Assembly (NCBI RefSeq): GCF_002895005.1
Contig: NZ_POWF01000002.1
Location: 62,001 to 126,000, forward strand
Reading direction: 5' to 3'
Source: Hanstruepera neustonica
Lineage (GTDB): Bacteria; Bacteroidota; Bacteroidia; Flavobacteriales; Flavobacteriaceae
Length of the DNA stretch: 64,000 bases
Shown piece after piece: positions 45,186 through 53,827 of the stretch; the stretch's first letter is position 1; each line of letters starts with the position of its first letter. Made by a program: the position numbers and the translations under genes. The notes below the pieces were generated by a model. That model was not told where the DNA came from. It did not search any database and worked only from the letters and a program-made list of their open reading frames with translations.

Positions 45186-46013
45186 TCAATCTTCCTTTTT
45201 ATAAACGTGCGGATTTTTACGTATGCCTTTTTTAAATATTCGGCGTAAAAACATTCTTAAATTAGCATCAAAATCTAAAATAATATTAGTGAATGTATCT
45301 TCAGGTCTACCTCTAAATTTTGTAACATGAAATTTATCAGATTCTTTAAGAGGGAAATCGCTAAAATAATAATTGGAAATACAGCATCTATTAGCGTCAA
45401 GCTGTACTTTATTAACTGAATGCCAAGAAGTATCATGAGTTGCCATGACTACAAGGCGGTTAAATTTACTTTCAATGACTACCGGCTTGTTTTTGGGGCC
45501 ATTTGGCCACAGCTCAAGATGACCACCATTTTCTGTTTTCCAATTTGGTGATACGTAATACAACAAATTAAGCACACGCCATCGATTTCTGTTGGCATCA
45601 TGAGAATTATCTAAATGTGGATGCAGAAAATTATCTTTACCCATTAATGAAATACCTCCAGCATAAAGGGAACTATCAGCATAAAGGGAATCAATATTGC
45701 AAATATTCCCAATGAGTTCAACAATTTTTGGTTCTTGAAATGCATAAATAACCTGTTCCAACAATGCATGATGTTTATCCATTTGTGCCGATATGTACTT
45801 ATATTCACGAATGCTCTTCAATTGGCGCATGTCCAATTTACTGGGAAACACTTCAAAACACTTTTGGGCCATTTCATCGGGCAAAACATTATCGATATAG
45901 AAATAACCTATATTATCTTTGGTTTCAAGATATGTTTTAGACACATCAGATTGACAACTTCTAATTCTGTCATAAATCATTTCTGATATTTCTTGAGCAC
46001 TAACCCCTTTCAT
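45186..46013 (-). CDS. 2-oxoglutarate/Fe(II) oxygenase (prolyl hydroxylase-like)
   Basis: A 275-aa protein whose central part has the Fe(II) triad of the double-stranded beta-helix fold: H133-x-D135 in HPHLDNSHD and distal H198 in ATHDTSWHSV. R209 is placed to bind 2-oxoglutarate. Members of this PHD-like group hydroxylate amino acids, proteins or sugars; the substrate is unknown. It sits among glycosyltransferase genes, so glycan decoration is plausible. The gene is divergent from the GT2 gene at 46112 across a 98-base spacer. Confidence 0.82.
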   Translation of the reverse strand: MKGVSAQEISEMIYDRIRSCQSDVSKTYLETKDNIGYFYIDNVLPDEMAQKCFEVFPSKLDMRQLKSIREYKYISAQMDKHHALLEQVIYAFQEPKIVELIGNICNIDSLYADSSLYAGGISLMGKDNFLHPHLDNSHDANRNRWRVLNLLYYVSPNWKTENGGHLELWPNGPKNKPVVIESKFNRLVVMATHDTSWHSVNKVQLDANRCCISNYYFSDFPLKESDKFHVTKFRGRPEDTFTNIILDFDANLRMFLRRIFKKGIRKNPHVYKKED

Positions 46014-46111
46014 TCAATCTGTAATTTTAAGATACCGCAATTTAAACCTTTTGCAAAAAAGGAGTTGTTAAACCTATATAAAAATGTATTTTTAGACATA
46101 CTTTTTTAGTG

Positions 46112-47014
46112 ATGATTTCGGTATTGATCCCCACATACAACTATAGTATTCTTGAACTTGTAAATTCAATAAGTAAGCAATTGGCTGAAAGTCATGTTGC
46201 TTATGAAATTATTTGTTTTGAAGACGGTTCTGGCTCCGAATTTATTGATTGCAATAATGAAATCAACAAATTACCATATACTCAATTACTTGTTTCCAAT
46301 GAAAATTTGGGACGCATTAAAGCTAGACAAGCTCTTTCGGATAATGCACAATATGATTGGTTACTGTTTTTGGATGCCGATGTTCTGCCAAAAGCAAATG
46401 ACTTCATTCTTAATTATATTAATCAGTTAGATTTAAAAAGCACTGCTGTTTTTGGAGGTATTGCCTATAAAAAATCCAAACCACCAATAGACTATATGCT
46501 TCGTTGGAAATATGGTATTCTAAAGGAGGAAACTATAGCAGCCATAAGAAATAGAAAGCCTTACAGACTAATTGCTTCAGCTAATATGCTCATTAAAAAG
46601 GATGTTTTTAATTCAATCAATAAAACCATCACCTATCAAGGATATGGCATGGACAACTACTTTGGCTCCAAATTAAAAGAGGGTCAGTTTGTTGTTAATC
46701 ATATTGACAATCCTGTTTTTCATTTAGGTTTAGAAAAAAGCGCCAATTATCTTAAGAAGAAAGAAGAAGCTGCCAATACCTTACTCTATCTTTTAAAAAG
46801 CAACAGTATTTCAGCTTCCGATAATAATCTATTACACTTATTCTTAAAATTAAAGCAATGGAAACTCAACTATATAGTTGCATTTCTGTTTAGTATTTCT
46901 AAAACGCCAATAAAGAGTAATCTACTTGGAAAAAACCCTTCCATTAAATTATTGCAATTTTACAGGATTGGCTATATGTGTTTTACCGATTTAAATTCAA
47001 ATAACTTGAAGTGA
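46112..47014 (+). CDS. GT2 family glycosyltransferase
   Basis: A 300-aa GT-A enzyme beginning MISVLIPTYNYSILEL; a GTG one codon upstream is less likely. The nucleotide-sugar motif is EDGSGSE (37-43) and the metal-binding FLDADVLP is at 86-93. After residue 200 the chain is basic and partly hydrophobic, suggesting peripheral membrane contact. Its stop codon overlaps the GTG start of the next GT2 gene (GTGA), so the pair is translationally coupled. It most likely adds a sugar to a surface glycan. Confidence 0.88.
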   Translation: MISVLIPTYNYSILELVNSISKQLAESHVAYEIICFEDGSGSEFIDCNNEINKLPYTQLLVSNENLGRIKARQALSDNAQYDWLLFLDADVLPKANDFILNYINQLDLKSTAVFGGIAYKKSKPPIDYMLRWKYGILKEETIAAIRNRKPYRLIASANMLIKKDVFNSINKTITYQGYGMDNYFGSKLKEGQFVVNHIDNPVFHLGLEKSANYLKKKEEAANTLLYLLKSNSISASDNNLLHLFLKLKQWKLNYIVAFLFSISKTPIKSNLLGKNPSIKLLQFYRIGYMCFTDLNSNNLK

Positions 47015-47934
47015 GTTCCAAATTTTCCATAATAATCCCACTTTACAACAAAGCAAATCATATTGCCCAAACGTTACGTAGTGTCTTAAACCAAACATTT
47101 ACGGATTTTGAAATAATTATTGTGAATGATGGCTCTACAGACAACAGCTTGGAAATAGCAAAGTCATTTAAAGATTCTAGAATAAATATATTTACTACCG
47201 AAAACCATGGTGTTTCAGCGGCCAGGAATTTTGGAATTGAAAAAGCCACAGCCAATTATATAGCCTTTTTGGATGCTGATGATTTTTGGGAAGAGACCTT
47301 TTTAGAGGCTATAAGTAGTCTCATTGCGTTACATACAAATGAACATGTTTTTGCTACTGCATTAAATATTGTAATGGCAAACCAAACCTACCCTGCACCT
47401 TATAAAAATATTGATTTAACCCCTAATGGTATTGGTATATTGAATTATTTCACCTCAAGCATTGGCCATTCTATCTTGCATTGTGCAAATTCTGTTTTTA
47501 GCAAAAATGCCATAAAAGATATTGGCTTTTTTGATGAATCCCTTAAAACAAATGAAGACACTGATTATTGGATAAGAACTGGTTTTAAGTATCCAGTAGT
47601 ATTTATAAATTCACATTTGGCCAATCATCTGAATATTGAAAACGGTCTTTCAAAAACCAATAAAAAATCATATAAATCAATTGATTTCAAAAAATACATT
47701 GAGGTATCCAACGAGCAACCTGAATCAAAACCTTTTTTAAATAAGAATATTTATTCCTCAATAATTAAGTATAAGTTATTAGGTGAGACAAAAAACAGTG
47801 AAAGACTTAAAACACTAATCGATTTAAGCTATCTAAACAAGAAGCAAAAGTTAGTAATCTCTTTGCCTAACCCAATTTTAAAATTTGTAGTAAGAATTTA
47901 TAATGCTTTGAACAAACAGAAAAACTATTACTGA
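47011..47934 (+). CDS. GT2 family glycosyltransferase
   Basis: A 307-aa GT-A enzyme with FSIIIPLYNKANHI at the start, VNDGSTDNS at 38-46 and the metal-binding LDADD at 87-91. Downstream, FFDESLKTNEDTDYWIRTG is typical of the acceptor-side helix with an ED catalytic pair. The start is a GTG that overlaps the previous stop, with no good ATG nearby. The 3' end overlaps the convergent FdtA-type gene by 7 bases. Confidence 0.88.
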   Translation: MSSKFSIIIPLYNKANHIAQTLRSVLNQTFTDFEIIIVNDGSTDNSLEIAKSFKDSRINIFTTENHGVSAARNFGIEKATANYIAFLDADDFWEETFLEAISSLIALHTNEHVFATALNIVMANQTYPAPYKNIDLTPNGIGILNYFTSSIGHSILHCANSVFSKNAIKDIGFFDESLKTNEDTDYWIRTGFKYPVVFINSHLANHLNIENGLSKTNKKSYKSIDFKKYIEVSNEQPESKPFLNKNIYSSIIKYKLLGETKNSERLKTLIDLSYLNKKQKLVISLPNPILKFVVRIYNALNKQKNYY

Positions 47935-48335
47935 TTTTTATAAGCCAAAAACTTTTTATAATCCCTAATATAATCCTCTTCTTCAAAAATATCGGAAGCC
48001 AAAACTAAACAAACCGAACCTGAAGAAAAATTTTCCAACTCACGCCAGATTCCTGTTGGAATTAAAAGCCCTTTATTGGGCTTGTTTAAAGTTACTTTGG
48101 TTCGTTCTTCACCATCATTCAAAACAACATCAAAACTGCCACTTAAAGCAATTAAAAACTCTTGCTGCTGAATATGTGCATGACCGCCTCTGTAAGCATT
48201 ACTGGGCACATCATACAAATAATAAACACGTTTGATTTCAAAAGGAATCACATTCTTTTCAATAACTGCCAAATTACCTCTTACGTCCTCAATTTTTGGA
48301 ATCTCTATGATTCTTACTTCTTTTAATGTTTCCAT
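47928..48335 (-). CDS. FdtA/QdtA/WxcM-type sugar ketoisomerase (cupin)
   Basis: A 135-aa cupin. The RGGHAHIQQQEF segment holds H52 and H54, matching the active-site histidines of FdtA and QdtA, which convert dTDP-4-keto-6-deoxyglucose to the 3-keto form. GDP-type sequence features are absent. It would feed the DegT aminotransferase encoded at 51658, giving a dTDP-3-amino-3,6-dideoxyhexose. It is directly after the GT2 gene at 48336 on the same strand (adjacent, no gap). Whether it acts as FdtA (galacto) or QdtA (gluco) cannot be told from sequence. Confidence 0.85.
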   Translation of the reverse strand: METLKEVRIIEIPKIEDVRGNLAVIEKNVIPFEIKRVYYLYDVPSNAYRGGHAHIQQQEFLIALSGSFDVVLNDGEERTKVTLNKPNKGLLIPTGIWRELENFSSGSVCLVLASDIFEEEDYIRDYKKFLAYKNQ

Positions 48336-49160
48336 TTAATGCATATTAATCTCTTTGTATTTTTTTATCCCCTTTAATCCAACGGTCAGTTTATCACAAA
48401 CATCCGAAAAAGATATTAATCGCTTTCTTAAAAGCGAAACTATTAACTTCATTATTAAAAAATATGCCCAAAATCCATGGAGTTTATAATTCATGGCACC
48501 TCTTGCAAAAAAATGCCTATCTGAAGTTACATCATCACTAGAGCTAAAAGCTTTATGAATAACAATAAATTCCGGAATAAATTGTGAGCCTACTTCATTT
48601 TCGAAAACGCTTTGGAGAAAAAAAACATTCTCACCATCTTCAAATGTCCCTCCCAAACCAAATTGTTCATCAAATTTTATATTCTTATCAAGAATTATTT
48701 GCCTTCTGAAAGCTATTTCTATTGAAAGTATTTTTCTATAAACCGATTGAATATCTGAATTGGATTCAGGATACTTCCAATAAGGACTTCCTTCAGTTGT
48801 TAAGGTTTTAAAAGTAATCAGATCAAAACTTTTATATCTGTTAAAGCTGTTGACTATTTTTTCAGCAAACCCCTCAACATAAACCACATCATCATCAGCT
48901 AAAAGGCAAATTTTTCCAATGGCATTTTTTATTGCCAGATTACGACTTCGGCTCAAACCTTTTTCAAATGAATTAACAACTCTAATATTAGGTTTTAGGG
49001 AGGTCAGTAAACAGTCTTGGGTTGTTTGGTTAACAACCAAAATATGGAGTTTAGAAATATCATTATTAATAAACATAGAATCGAGAAAACCTAAAGAATT
49101 TCTATTCATAGTAGCCACAAGAATTTCCAGCTCCGTTTCCATTCCCTGTTTATAATCCAT
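48336..49160 (-). CDS. GT2-like glycosyltransferase
   Basis: A 274-aa GT-A type protein. The metal-binding region is LLADDDVVYVEGF (86-98), and the N-terminal strand LEILVATMNR (11-20) replaces the usual start. An internal ATG at codon 7 is an alternative start. GGTFEDGENVFFLQSVF is the acceptor-side motif. It is transcribed from a promoter whose -7 element faces that of the divergent GT4 gene, and it is followed at once by the FdtA-type gene. Confidence 0.85.
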   Translation of the reverse strand: MDYKQGMETELEILVATMNRNSLGFLDSMFINNDISKLHILVVNQTTQDCLLTSLKPNIRVVNSFEKGLSRSRNLAIKNAIGKICLLADDDVVYVEGFAEKIVNSFNRYKSFDLITFKTLTTEGSPYWKYPESNSDIQSVYRKILSIEIAFRRQIILDKNIKFDEQFGLGGTFEDGENVFFLQSVFENEVGSQFIPEFIVIHKAFSSSDDVTSDRHFFARGAMNYKLHGFWAYFLIMKLIVSLLRKRLISFSDVCDKLTVGLKGIKKYKEINMH

Positions 49161-49169
49161 TTAAAAAAT

Positions 49170-49177
49170 TATCTTTG
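49170..49177 (+). promoter_or_regulatory. -7 element for the GT4 gene, half of a palindrome
   Basis: TATCTTTG matches TAnnTTTG exactly. With CAAAGATA at 49181-49188 it forms an 8-bp inverted repeat with an AAA spacer. The predicted start of transcription is about 15 bases before the ATG at 49200. No strong -33 element is seen, since that region lies inside the neighbouring coding sequence. Confidence 0.6.
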
Positions 49178-49180
49178 AAA

Positions 49181-49188
49181 CAAAGATA
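49181..49188 (-). promoter_or_regulatory. -7 element for the GT2 gene, facing the GT4 promoter
   Basis: CAAAGATA on the plus strand reads TATCTTTG on the minus strand, an exact TAnnTTTG 20 bases upstream of the GT2 ATG at 49160. Only 3 bases separate it from the opposing -7 element, so two polymerases cannot open both promoters at once. Confidence 0.6.
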
Positions 49189-49199
49189 TTAAAATAAGC

Positions 49200-50345
49200 A
49201 TGCGAATACTTTTGATTGGCGAATTTAGCCGATTGCATAACTCACTAAAAGAAGGTTTAATAACACTTGGTCATGAAGTTGTTATTATTGGGACTGGTGA
49301 CCAGTTTAAAAAATACCCAGTTGACATTGATATTGACAGCAAATTATTTAATAGACAACCTTTCTTGTTTTTTCGCAAACTCATTCATAAACTTACTAAA
49401 TTTGATATTGCACAAATAGAAATTTATTTTAGAATCAAAAGCAAGCTACCAATTTTGAAAGGTTTTGACGTGGTGCAGCTCATTAATGAAGATGCTTTTT
49501 TCATGCATCCAAAACTACAAATACCCTTACTTGTTTATATTTTCAAACAAAATAAAAGTGCTTATTTATTATCATGCGGTGATGATTATATTTCAATTAA
49601 CCATTATTTAAAAAGCAATTTAAAGTATTCTATTTTAACACCTTATAAAGAAAACCCCAATTTAAAATCTAAATTCAATTACTCCCTAAAATACACTACC
49701 AAGCCTTATAAAAAACTACATGATTACTTATACCAAAACACAGAAGGCGTCATTGCTTCAGATCTAGATTACCACTTACCGCTTAAAGGCAATAACCACT
49801 ATTTAGGGCTAATACCAAACCCCATAAATACTGATAAAATAGAATATATTGACTTAAAACCATCCTATAGAATAATTGTTTTTCTGGGTATTAACAGTCC
49901 CAATTACATAAAAAAAGGGATTCAGTTTTTTGATGAAGCTTTAGAAATTATTTCGCAAAAATACGGAGACAAGGTTACAGTTATCAAAACAGAAAACCTA
50001 CCTTATGATGAATACATCCAATCATATAACCAAGCGCATATTGTATTAGATCAGGTTTATGCCTATGACCAAGGTTACAATGCCTTGGAGGCTATGGCAA
50101 AAGGAAAAGTGGTTTTTACAGGTGCTGAACAAGAATGGCTGGAATATTATAATTTGGAAGAAGACACTGTTGCAATTAATGCCTTGCCACATTCAAAATA
50201 TATTGCTGATAAACTTTCAATGCTCATTGAAAATCCAGATAAAATTCTGGAAATATCAAAAAATGCACGTGCGTTTATTGAAAAAGAACATAATTACATA
50301 AATATTTCTCAACGCTATCTTGATGTTTGGACAGCCCATTCCTAA
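49200..50345 (+). CDS. GT4-like (GT-B fold) glycosyltransferase
   Basis: A 381-aa GT-B enzyme. The N-terminal Rossmann domain starts MRILLIGEFSRLHNSLKEGL. The C-terminal domain holds FLGINSPNYIKKGIQFFDEA and, near 290-310, the nucleotide-sugar motif AYDQGYNALEAMAKGKVVFT, matching the E-x7-E region of family 4. It is alone on the plus strand between two minus-strand blocks of the same glycan locus and ends one base from the flippase gene. Confidence 0.82.
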   Translation: MRILLIGEFSRLHNSLKEGLITLGHEVVIIGTGDQFKKYPVDIDIDSKLFNRQPFLFFRKLIHKLTKFDIAQIEIYFRIKSKLPILKGFDVVQLINEDAFFMHPKLQIPLLVYIFKQNKSAYLLSCGDDYISINHYLKSNLKYSILTPYKENPNLKSKFNYSLKYTTKPYKKLHDYLYQNTEGVIASDLDYHLPLKGNNHYLGLIPNPINTDKIEYIDLKPSYRIIVFLGINSPNYIKKGIQFFDEALEIISQKYGDKVTVIKTENLPYDEYIQSYNQAHIVLDQVYAYDQGYNALEAMAKGKVVFTGAEQEWLEYYNLEEDTVAINALPHSKYIADKLSMLIENPDKILEISKNARAFIEKEHNYINISQRYLDVWTAHS

Positions 50346-50346
50346 T

Positions 50347-51657
50347 CTATTCTTCCAAATTAGGCTCTTCAGGTAAAACACCAAACAATGAAGAACTAAA
50401 AATCAAAAGTATTAACCCATAATAAGCTACATAGGTGACAAAATGTGCTATGTTAGCTCCTTTAGTTCCATATATATCAATAAAATATATACTCGTGAAA
50501 TAAAGAATAATTACCGAAAAAGCTTCCGTAATTATGTAGTGCCAAAACATTTTTTTAGCCAAAAACTGATAGGCTATAACTATGGATAACACTTTTACAA
50601 AGTCGCCCAAAAGCTGCCATAGGAACAAATCTTGGACAGGTAAAAATTCGTCTGAAAAAATTAGGAGGATAATATATTTTCGTAACAAATAAATGATAAG
50701 TAATCCTGCTCCAAAAATTGGGATAATGGTTTTATAGAAATTAAAGACCTCGTTCCTAAACTCTTTTTTATTATCAATTTCAGATAACCTTGGCAAAATA
50801 TAAAGAGTTAATAATGAAGACACAAACATCAAATAGTACTTTGAAATACGGTTCATGGTTTCCCAAAAACCAGCCTCTTTTATTCCAACTGAATCTGTAA
50901 TATAATTCCTAATAACTATTGCAACCAAGGGCAGTAAAATGGCTGAAAAAATGGCCATCATAGAATAGGAACTTAATTTCTTGACATAATCTAGACTAAT
51001 ATTTTTGACTTTTACCAAAGGTGCCAAGCTCTTTCTATTGGCTACTCCAACAAGTGTGATGAGAAAAATTAAGGATTCTGAAATAGCCACCGAAATCAAA
51101 GCGCCATCAATTCGTTCTTTATATATCAATAAGATGGTAATTGAAAGGCCCAGAATCTGCCCAATAATATTTATAATGATTAAGATTTTATATTTGGAAA
51201 ATCCATTGAGAATACCAAACGTAAACATATTCAGTGCATAAAATGGTAGCGCTATTGCCAAAATTTTGATAACATAAGCGTAATCATTGTAATACGAAAA
51301 AACATAATCATTGATATAGTTTGCGCCAAAATAACATCCAAAGGACACCAAAATGGTTGAAAAGAACCCCATATAGAAAATGGTTGAAAGGGTTTTACTT
51401 AATTCAATGGTGTTTTCCTTAAACTCGGCTACATATTTTACTATGCCATTGTAAAAACCGAGGATTGAAACTGTTTGAACCGTACTCAAAAAGTTTCGCA
51501 GGTTACCTATCAGCGCCATTCCTTCGGCACCTACAAATAATGCAATAGCCTTAGAAGTTAAAAATCCAGCAATAATTCTAGTAGCAACCGAAGCAGAATT
51601 TAATGATGCAACTTGTACTAATACATTGTTGTTAATATAATTCAGTAATCTTTTCAA
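50347..51657 (-). CDS. Wzx-type O-antigen/polysaccharide flippase
   Basis: A 436-aa protein with about 12 hydrophobic helices of the MATE/Wzx superfamily. The start VLVQVASLNSASVATRIIAG and the VGAEGMALIGNLRNF segment are typical of Bacteroidota O-antigen translocases. It would move undecaprenyl-linked repeat units to the periplasm. No ATG occurs within the first 46 codons; the TTG at 51657 lies directly after the stop of the upstream aminotransferase gene, with no gap, and is taken as start. Confidence 0.87.
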   Translation of the reverse strand: MKRLLNYINNNVLVQVASLNSASVATRIIAGFLTSKAIALFVGAEGMALIGNLRNFLSTVQTVSILGFYNGIVKYVAEFKENTIELSKTLSTIFYMGFFSTILVSFGCYFGANYINDYVFSYYNDYAYVIKILAIALPFYALNMFTFGILNGFSKYKILIIINIIGQILGLSITILLIYKERIDGALISVAISESLIFLITLVGVANRKSLAPLVKVKNISLDYVKKLSSYSMMAIFSAILLPLVAIVIRNYITDSVGIKEAGFWETMNRISKYYLMFVSSLLTLYILPRLSEIDNKKEFRNEVFNFYKTIIPIFGAGLLIIYLLRKYIILLIFSDEFLPVQDLFLWQLLGDFVKVLSIVIAYQFLAKKMFWHYIITEAFSVIILYFTSIYFIDIYGTKGANIAHFVTYVAYYGLILLIFSSSLFGVLPEEPNLEE

Positions 51658-52758
51658 TTAATAGGCATTTAGTAGGTTAATTATTTGGGTTACTTCTTCA
51701 TCTGTCATAACTGGGCTTATTGGAATACTGATAACCTGTTCGTGAATTGTTTCCGTTATCGGTAATTGTAAATGACTGTACTCTTGCAAAGCCACTTGTC
51801 TATGGGGTGGTTTGGGATAATGTATCAGGTAACCTATGCTGTTTTTTTTAAGAAATGTAGCAAAATTATCTCTTTCCGTTACTCTCACAACAAATACATG
51901 AAAAACATGATTTTCTGATTCATCATAATATGGCAGTTGAATGCTCTTATTAGTTATTTCGTTTAAATAACGATTGGCTATCTCTCGTCTTCTGGCATTA
52001 TCTTCATCTAAAAACGGAAGCTTGATTGATAACATAGCTGCCTGAATTTCATCCAATCTATTATTAAAGCCCTTGTAGTTGTTTGAGTATTTCTCTAAAG
52101 ATCCATAATTTCTCAATTGTACAATCATTTCAGCTAGTTGTTTATCTTGAGTTGTTATCGCTCCAGCATCGCCTAAAGCGCCTAAATTTTTACTCGGATA
52201 AAAGCTAAACGCAGCTGCATGTCCCAAATTACCGGCTTTTTTTCCATTATTGTTAATAGCACCATGTGCTTGAGCAGCGTCTTCAATGACCAATAAGTTA
52301 TGTTCTTTTGCAACATCATTAATGGCTTCCATAGTAGCCAATTGACCATATAGATGGACTACTAAAATAGCTTTTGTTTTATTGTTAATATGCCTTTTGA
52401 TTTCCTCAACTGAAATATTAAACGTTTGTTCATCAGGCTCCACAAAAATAGGTGTCAAACCACTATGAATAACCGATAATATACTAGCAATGTAGGTGTT
52501 CGCTGGAACTAATACTTCATCGTTTGCTTTTAAAACGCCCAATTCTATATACGCTTTAAAGATTAGTGTTAAAGCATCCAACCCATTACTTGTTCCTACA
52601 CAATATTTGGTTCCACAATATGAGGCAAAATCAGCTTCAAATGTTTCAACTTCGTCACCAAGTATATACCTTCCAGAATCCAAAAAGTGTTTAAACTTCT
52701 TTTGGAAAGTCTCTTCAAAACGCGCATTTATTTTTTTTAAGTCTAAAAATTGTATCAT
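51658..52758 (-). CDS. DegT/DnrJ/EryC1/StrS-type sugar aminotransferase
   Basis: A 366-aa PLP aminotransferase that adds an amino group to a nucleotide keto-sugar. The Schiff-base Lys is K190 in [14 protein letters not shown]160 ([11 protein letters not shown]) contacts the PLP ring, and TSNGLDALT (56-64) binds its phosphate. Together with the FdtA-type isomerase this fits FdtB/QdtB activity (3-amino sugar). The ATG overlaps the stop of the FemAB/GNAT-like gene by 4 bases, and its own stop abuts the flippase start, so the three genes form one unit. Confidence 0.92.
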   Translation of the reverse strand: MIQFLDLKKINARFEETFQKKFKHFLDSGRYILGDEVETFEADFASYCGTKYCVGTSNGLDALTLIFKAYIELGVLKANDEVLVPANTYIASILSVIHSGLTPIFVEPDEQTFNISVEEIKRHINNKTKAILVVHLYGQLATMEAINDVAKEHNLLVIEDAAQAHGAINNNGKKAGNLGHAAAFSFYPSKNLGALGDAGAITTQDKQLAEMIVQLRNYGSLEKYSNNYKGFNNRLDEIQAAMLSIKLPFLDEDNARRREIANRYLNEITNKSIQLPYYDESENHVFHVFVVRVTERDNFATFLKKNSIGYLIHYPKPPHRQVALQEYSHLQLPITETIHEQVISIPISPVMTDEEVTQIINLLNAY

Positions 52759-53732
52759 ATCAAAACATCGTCTAGCTTTTTAAAATTGCTCACTGGCAAT
52801 CTATAAAAATCTTGAGTCACTGCCCTAGCACCAAAACCTTCTTTCCAATACTGTAAACCAGAATTTACTTGTAGACCATTATTTTCATTGGAAATACCAA
52901 AATCAAAATATGGTTTTTCCTTAAAAACCTCTTGCAGTAAAAAATCATGCAGTAAATCCAAACTGCCTGTTTGATTTTTTGTGGCATCAGCTGAAATATA
53001 TTGTGAATGGGCAACTTGTTCGGTAATAAATATAGTTGTACCAGCAACCAACTTTTGTTTTTCATAAACGTTAAACTGAACAATGTTTTCAGGAAATCGT
53101 TCTTTTAGCAATTTAATTTCCTCTAAACTGTGAACAGGTTCTGTGTTATGTTTGTTTTTAAGATTAGGAATCAATATCTCATTCCAGAACGTATCAAATT
53201 CATCGTCAGATTTAATGGTCAAGCCAGCCTTGCGAGCGCGCTTTAAACCATCTCGTCTATCTTTAGAGTATCTTACATGAGTATTTTGTTTGACGACCGA
53301 CAGCATATCTCTTCTGAATAGTTCTGCATCCAAAACCTTCATCAAATAAGATAATTCATCGCTTGGATAATTATAGTAGATACCTGGAATCATTTTAATT
53401 TCTAACGTTTGAAAGCCCTGTTCATCATAATATTCCAGTACACAGCGGAGACACTTCAGAATCAATTGAAATTTCAGCTTTTCTCCAACAACCAATCCAC
53501 CATAGGTTAAGCCTTTATGAGAATATATAATAGAACCTTCTTTACATGCTGGAAAAATAGCAATTAACTTATCTTTTTTAAAAATTAAAAGCGATGCATC
53601 ATCAAATCGATCTTGATGGTATTCCATAAAGTTACGATGAAACAAAAACGTGGCATTCTTTGCTATTTCTAAAAAATTATTCCAATCCTTATAATAACTG
53701 GAAGAATACACTACAGCTCTTAAATCGTTCAT
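52755..53732 (-). CDS. FemAB/GNAT-like acyltransferase
   Basis: A 325-aa cytosolic protein with two GNAT-like halves as in FemAB-type transferases: about 45-140 ([20 protein letters not shown]) and about 180-310 ([20 protein letters not shown], then FDFGISNEN). In polysaccharide loci such enzymes transfer an acyl or aminoacyl group to amino sugars; here it may act on the sugar made by the adjacent aminotransferase (inference). It overlaps the aminotransferase start by 4 bases. It is not the hexapeptide-repeat FdtC/QdtC type, which would be expected for plain N-acetylation. Confidence 0.75.
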   Translation of the reverse strand: MNDLRAVVYSSSYYKDWNNFLEIAKNATFLFHRNFMEYHQDRFDDASLLIFKKDKLIAIFPACKEGSIIYSHKGLTYGGLVVGEKLKFQLILKCLRCVLEYYDEQGFQTLEIKMIPGIYYNYPSDELSYLMKVLDAELFRRDMLSVVKQNTHVRYSKDRRDGLKRARKAGLTIKSDDEFDTFWNEILIPNLKNKHNTEPVHSLEEIKLLKERFPENIVQFNVYEKQKLVAGTTIFITEQVAHSQYISADATKNQTGSLDLLHDFLLQEVFKEKPYFDFGISNENNGLQVNSGLQYWKEGFGARAVTQDFYRLPVSNFKKLDDVLI

Positions 53733-53827
53733 TTATATTTTATATGAAAGCCTAAAAATAAAGTTCTTTTGCTTGAAAAAAAATTTATATGCTCATTTAA
53801 TACAGGTGTTGTTTAGTAATGGAATAG

